From the NCBI GenBank assembly GCA_023401045.1, contig JAEXEM010000404.1, positions 1-7,417 of the forward strand: a stretch of DNA of 7,417 nucleotides, read 5' to 3'. Numbering within the stretch: position 1 is the first letter of the stretch; the number at the start of each line of letters is the position of its first letter. The notes below the pieces were generated by a model. It had not been told where the DNA came from and did no database searches. It worked only from the letters and a program-made list of their open reading frames with translations. The position numbers and the translations under genes are program-made. Origin of the DNA: Actinomycetes bacterium. Lineage in GTDB: Bacteria; Actinomycetota; Actinomycetes; Actinomycetales; Cellulomonadaceae. Shown one piece after another: positions 7,246 to 7,417 of the stretch.

Positions 7246-7417
7246 GTGCCCGACGCCGTCGTCGCGGGACGCCGTCGGCGCACCCGTTCCCGCCAGGCCC
7301 TCGTCCTCGTGGCCGCCGTGCTCGCGAGCGGTGCCGCGGCAGGCGGCGACGTGGCCGCTGCGCCCGTCGGGCAGGCGGTCACCGGCAGCGGCGCGGCCAC
7401 GGGCGTCGGCGCCGGGG
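7246..7417 (+). CDS. Exported protein with N-terminal signal peptide (partial, N-terminal part)
   Basis: Only 57 codons are present before the window ends. The translation begins VPDAVVAG, then RRRRTRSRQ (9-17), a positively charged n-region, then a hydrophobic core ALVLVAAVLASGAAA (18-32), followed by an Ala/Gly-rich stretch. This is a signal peptide, with likely cleavage after an Ala-x-Ala near 30-39. There is no lipobox Cys and no RRxF twin-arginine motif, so Sec export is likely. Third positions are almost all G/C, supporting real coding. GTG 7246 was chosen because it gives the signal peptide and lies just after the TAGGGT element; GTG 7238 in another frame gives no export signal. I cannot name the mature protein. 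It is divergent from groEL, with start codons about 230 bases apart. Confidence 0.7.
   Translation, partial: MPDAVVAGRRRRTRSRQALVLVAAVLASGAAAGGDVAAAPVGQAVTGSGAATGVGAG

Noticed and set aside
7238..7417. Alternative reading frame beginning GTG at 7238
   Set aside because: It is open to the window end but has no export signal, rich Pro/Ser/Arg shadow composition and poorer third-position bias than the frame from 7246.

Overview
The window comes from a very GC-rich actinobacterium. Third codon positions are almost all G or C, GTG starts are common, and groEL stands alone behind CIRCE operators. A flagellate member of the Micrococcales, such as a Cellulomonas-like genus, would fit, but that placement is a guess from gene style and no marker here fixes the genus.

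Layout. The left edge (1-367, minus strand) holds the start of a FliA/WhiG-type flagellar sigma factor gene that runs out of the window. A 330-base divergent regulatory region (368-697) follows. A compact plus-strand cluster then runs flgN - flgK - flgL - fliW (698-3990), with gaps of 13 and 5 bases and a 4-base ATGA overlap. After an 85-base gap comes a gene for a degenerate EAL plus HDOD protein (4076-5281). A strong symmetric hairpin separates it from a convergent groEL gene (5388-7013, minus strand). The groEL gene is read from a promoter embedded in two back-to-back CIRCE operators (7133-7195), through a leader of about 146 bases. The right edge holds the first 57 codons of a plus-strand gene for an exported protein (7246 onward).

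How the genes fit together. FlgN is the export chaperone for the hook-filament junction proteins FlgK and FlgL. FliW is the flagellin-binding assembly factor that in other bacteria antagonises CsrA. These are late flagellar functions, normally switched on by the FliA sigma factor, whose gene lies divergently next door. Two sites with the same layout, TCAG-N15-GCCGATRG, resemble sigma-28 promoters. One is just upstream of flgN and the other just upstream of the EAL-HDOD gene. They suggest that the sigma factor controls both the flgNKL-fliW operon and the EAL-HDOD gene, which would place the latter in the flagellar regulon. GroEL and the exported protein look like an unrelated neighbourhood beyond the terminator.

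Most notable points: the paired sigma-28-like promoters, the catalytically degenerate EAL-HDOD protein in the position where csrA is often found after fliW, and the regular 18-base array of four CIRCE half-sites in front of groEL. No mobile element, CRISPR array, tRNA or rRNA was seen.
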